Positions 34,255 to 34,571 of a DNA stretch of 34,571 bases are shown here, one piece after another. The position numbers and the translations under genes are program-made. The notes beneath the pieces are model-generated. The model saw only the letters and a program-made list of their open reading frames with translations, had not been told where the DNA came from and did no database searches. Every line of letters begins with the position of its first letter. The stretch's first letter is position 1. Source of the stretch: Leptolyngbya cf. ectocarpi LEGE 11479 (GTDB lineage: Bacteria > Cyanobacteriota > Cyanobacteriia > Phormidesmidales > Phormidesmidaceae); contig NZ_JADEXP010000024.1 in NCBI RefSeq assembly GCF_015207065.1, positions 1 to 34,571 on the forward strand, given 5' to 3'.

Positions 34255-34571
34255 ATGATTTTAGCAACTACCGATACACTTCAAGGAAAAAATATTAACC
34301 AGTACTTAGGTATTGTCACCGCTGAGGTCGTCTACGGTAGTAATATGCTTCGGGACTTTTTCGCCAGCATCCGGGATTTTTGGGGCGGACGGACGGGCTC
34401 CTATGAACGCATCTTTGAACAGGGCCAGCAGGATGCTCTGAAGGAATTGCAGGAACGTGCCAGTCGGCTAGGTGCCGATGCGGTCATTGGTGTACAGCTC
34501 AAAACAGACACGATCAACTTGGATGAAACCGGTGTGCTGATGTTGGGTACGGCCAGTGGAACGGCTGTAAG
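34255..34571 (+). CDS. UPF0145/YbjQ family protein, cut off at the right edge
   Basis: The ATG at 34255 opens a frame that runs to the window edge (105 codons). It reads MILATTDTLQGKNINQYLGI, then VTAEVVYGSNMLRDFFASIRDFWGG and, after ALKELQERASRLGADAVIGV, ends near LMLGTASGTAV. This is the compact YbjQ fold, proposed to be a pentameric protein, sometimes annotated as heavy-metal-binding. No cysteines are visible. Only a few residues should be missing. It is divergent from the TPR gene across 111 bases. Confidence 0.9.
   Translation, partial: MILATTDTLQGKNINQYLGIVTAEVVYGSNMLRDFFASIRDFWGGRTGSYERIFEQGQQDALKELQERASRLGADAVIGVQLKTDTINLDETGVLMLGTASGTAV

Overview
The window comes from a cyanobacterium, most likely a filamentous or Leptolyngbya/Acaryochloris-like lineage (the lineage is inferred). 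The evidence is about fourteen copies of the HIP1 octamer GCGATCGC (for example near 944, 2627, 9798, 25142 and 33897), and gene families typical of cyanobacteria: ictB, the DUF1400 hydrolase, Uma2, the short 'NEVMAILTKR' protein and a Synechocystis-type glutathione peroxidase. It is chromosomal in character. No tRNA, rRNA, CRISPR or intact transposon was seen.

Layout. 1-3.2 kb: tail of a helicase/recombinase-like gene, a convergent glutathione peroxidase, a small secreted protein and a DUF1400 alpha/beta hydrolase. 3.3-10.7 kb: a metabolic block. On the minus strand it has a YdfG/IsfD-type short-chain dehydrogenase overlapping a TauE/SafE exporter (ATGA), then a taurine:pyruvate-type class III aminotransferase, then a sodium:alanine-type symporter followed directly by a universal stress protein. 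On the plus strand is a divergent alanine dehydrogenase. 10.8-14.7 kb: a large membrane-anchored P-loop NTPase with twelve TPR-like units, then a repeat-rich stretch with hairpins and a 79-residue orphan gene. 14.7-22.3 kb: glutathione S-transferase, PPC/TPR protein, glycogen branching enzyme glgB, metallophosphoesterase and Uma2. 22.4-27.7 kb: a PD-(D/E)XK-like protein, L,D-transpeptidase, ictB, a GNAT/hemolysin-type acyltransferase, a receiver-domain remnant and an unrecognised protein. 27.8-34.6 kb: a NarL-type two-component system divergent from an S9 peptidase, a membrane protein, a TPR protein and a cut-off UPF0145 gene.

How the genes may work together. The most notable reading is that 3.7-10.7 kb encodes a complete taurine-nitrogen scavenging route. 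The symporter would import the amino compound. The aminotransferase would move the amino group to pyruvate, giving alanine and sulfoacetaldehyde. Alanine dehydrogenase would release ammonium and return pyruvate. The dehydrogenase would reduce sulfoacetaldehyde to isethionate, and the TauE/SafE protein would export it. This matches the isethionate-forming tpa-isfD-isfE logic known in Chromohalobacter and Klebsiella. I know of no description of it in cyanobacteria. A beta-alanine to 3-hydroxypropionate route is a real alternative. A perfect NtcA-type GTA-N8-TAC box upstream of ald fits nitrogen control but could be chance.

All homology statements come from reading motifs; no database search was run.
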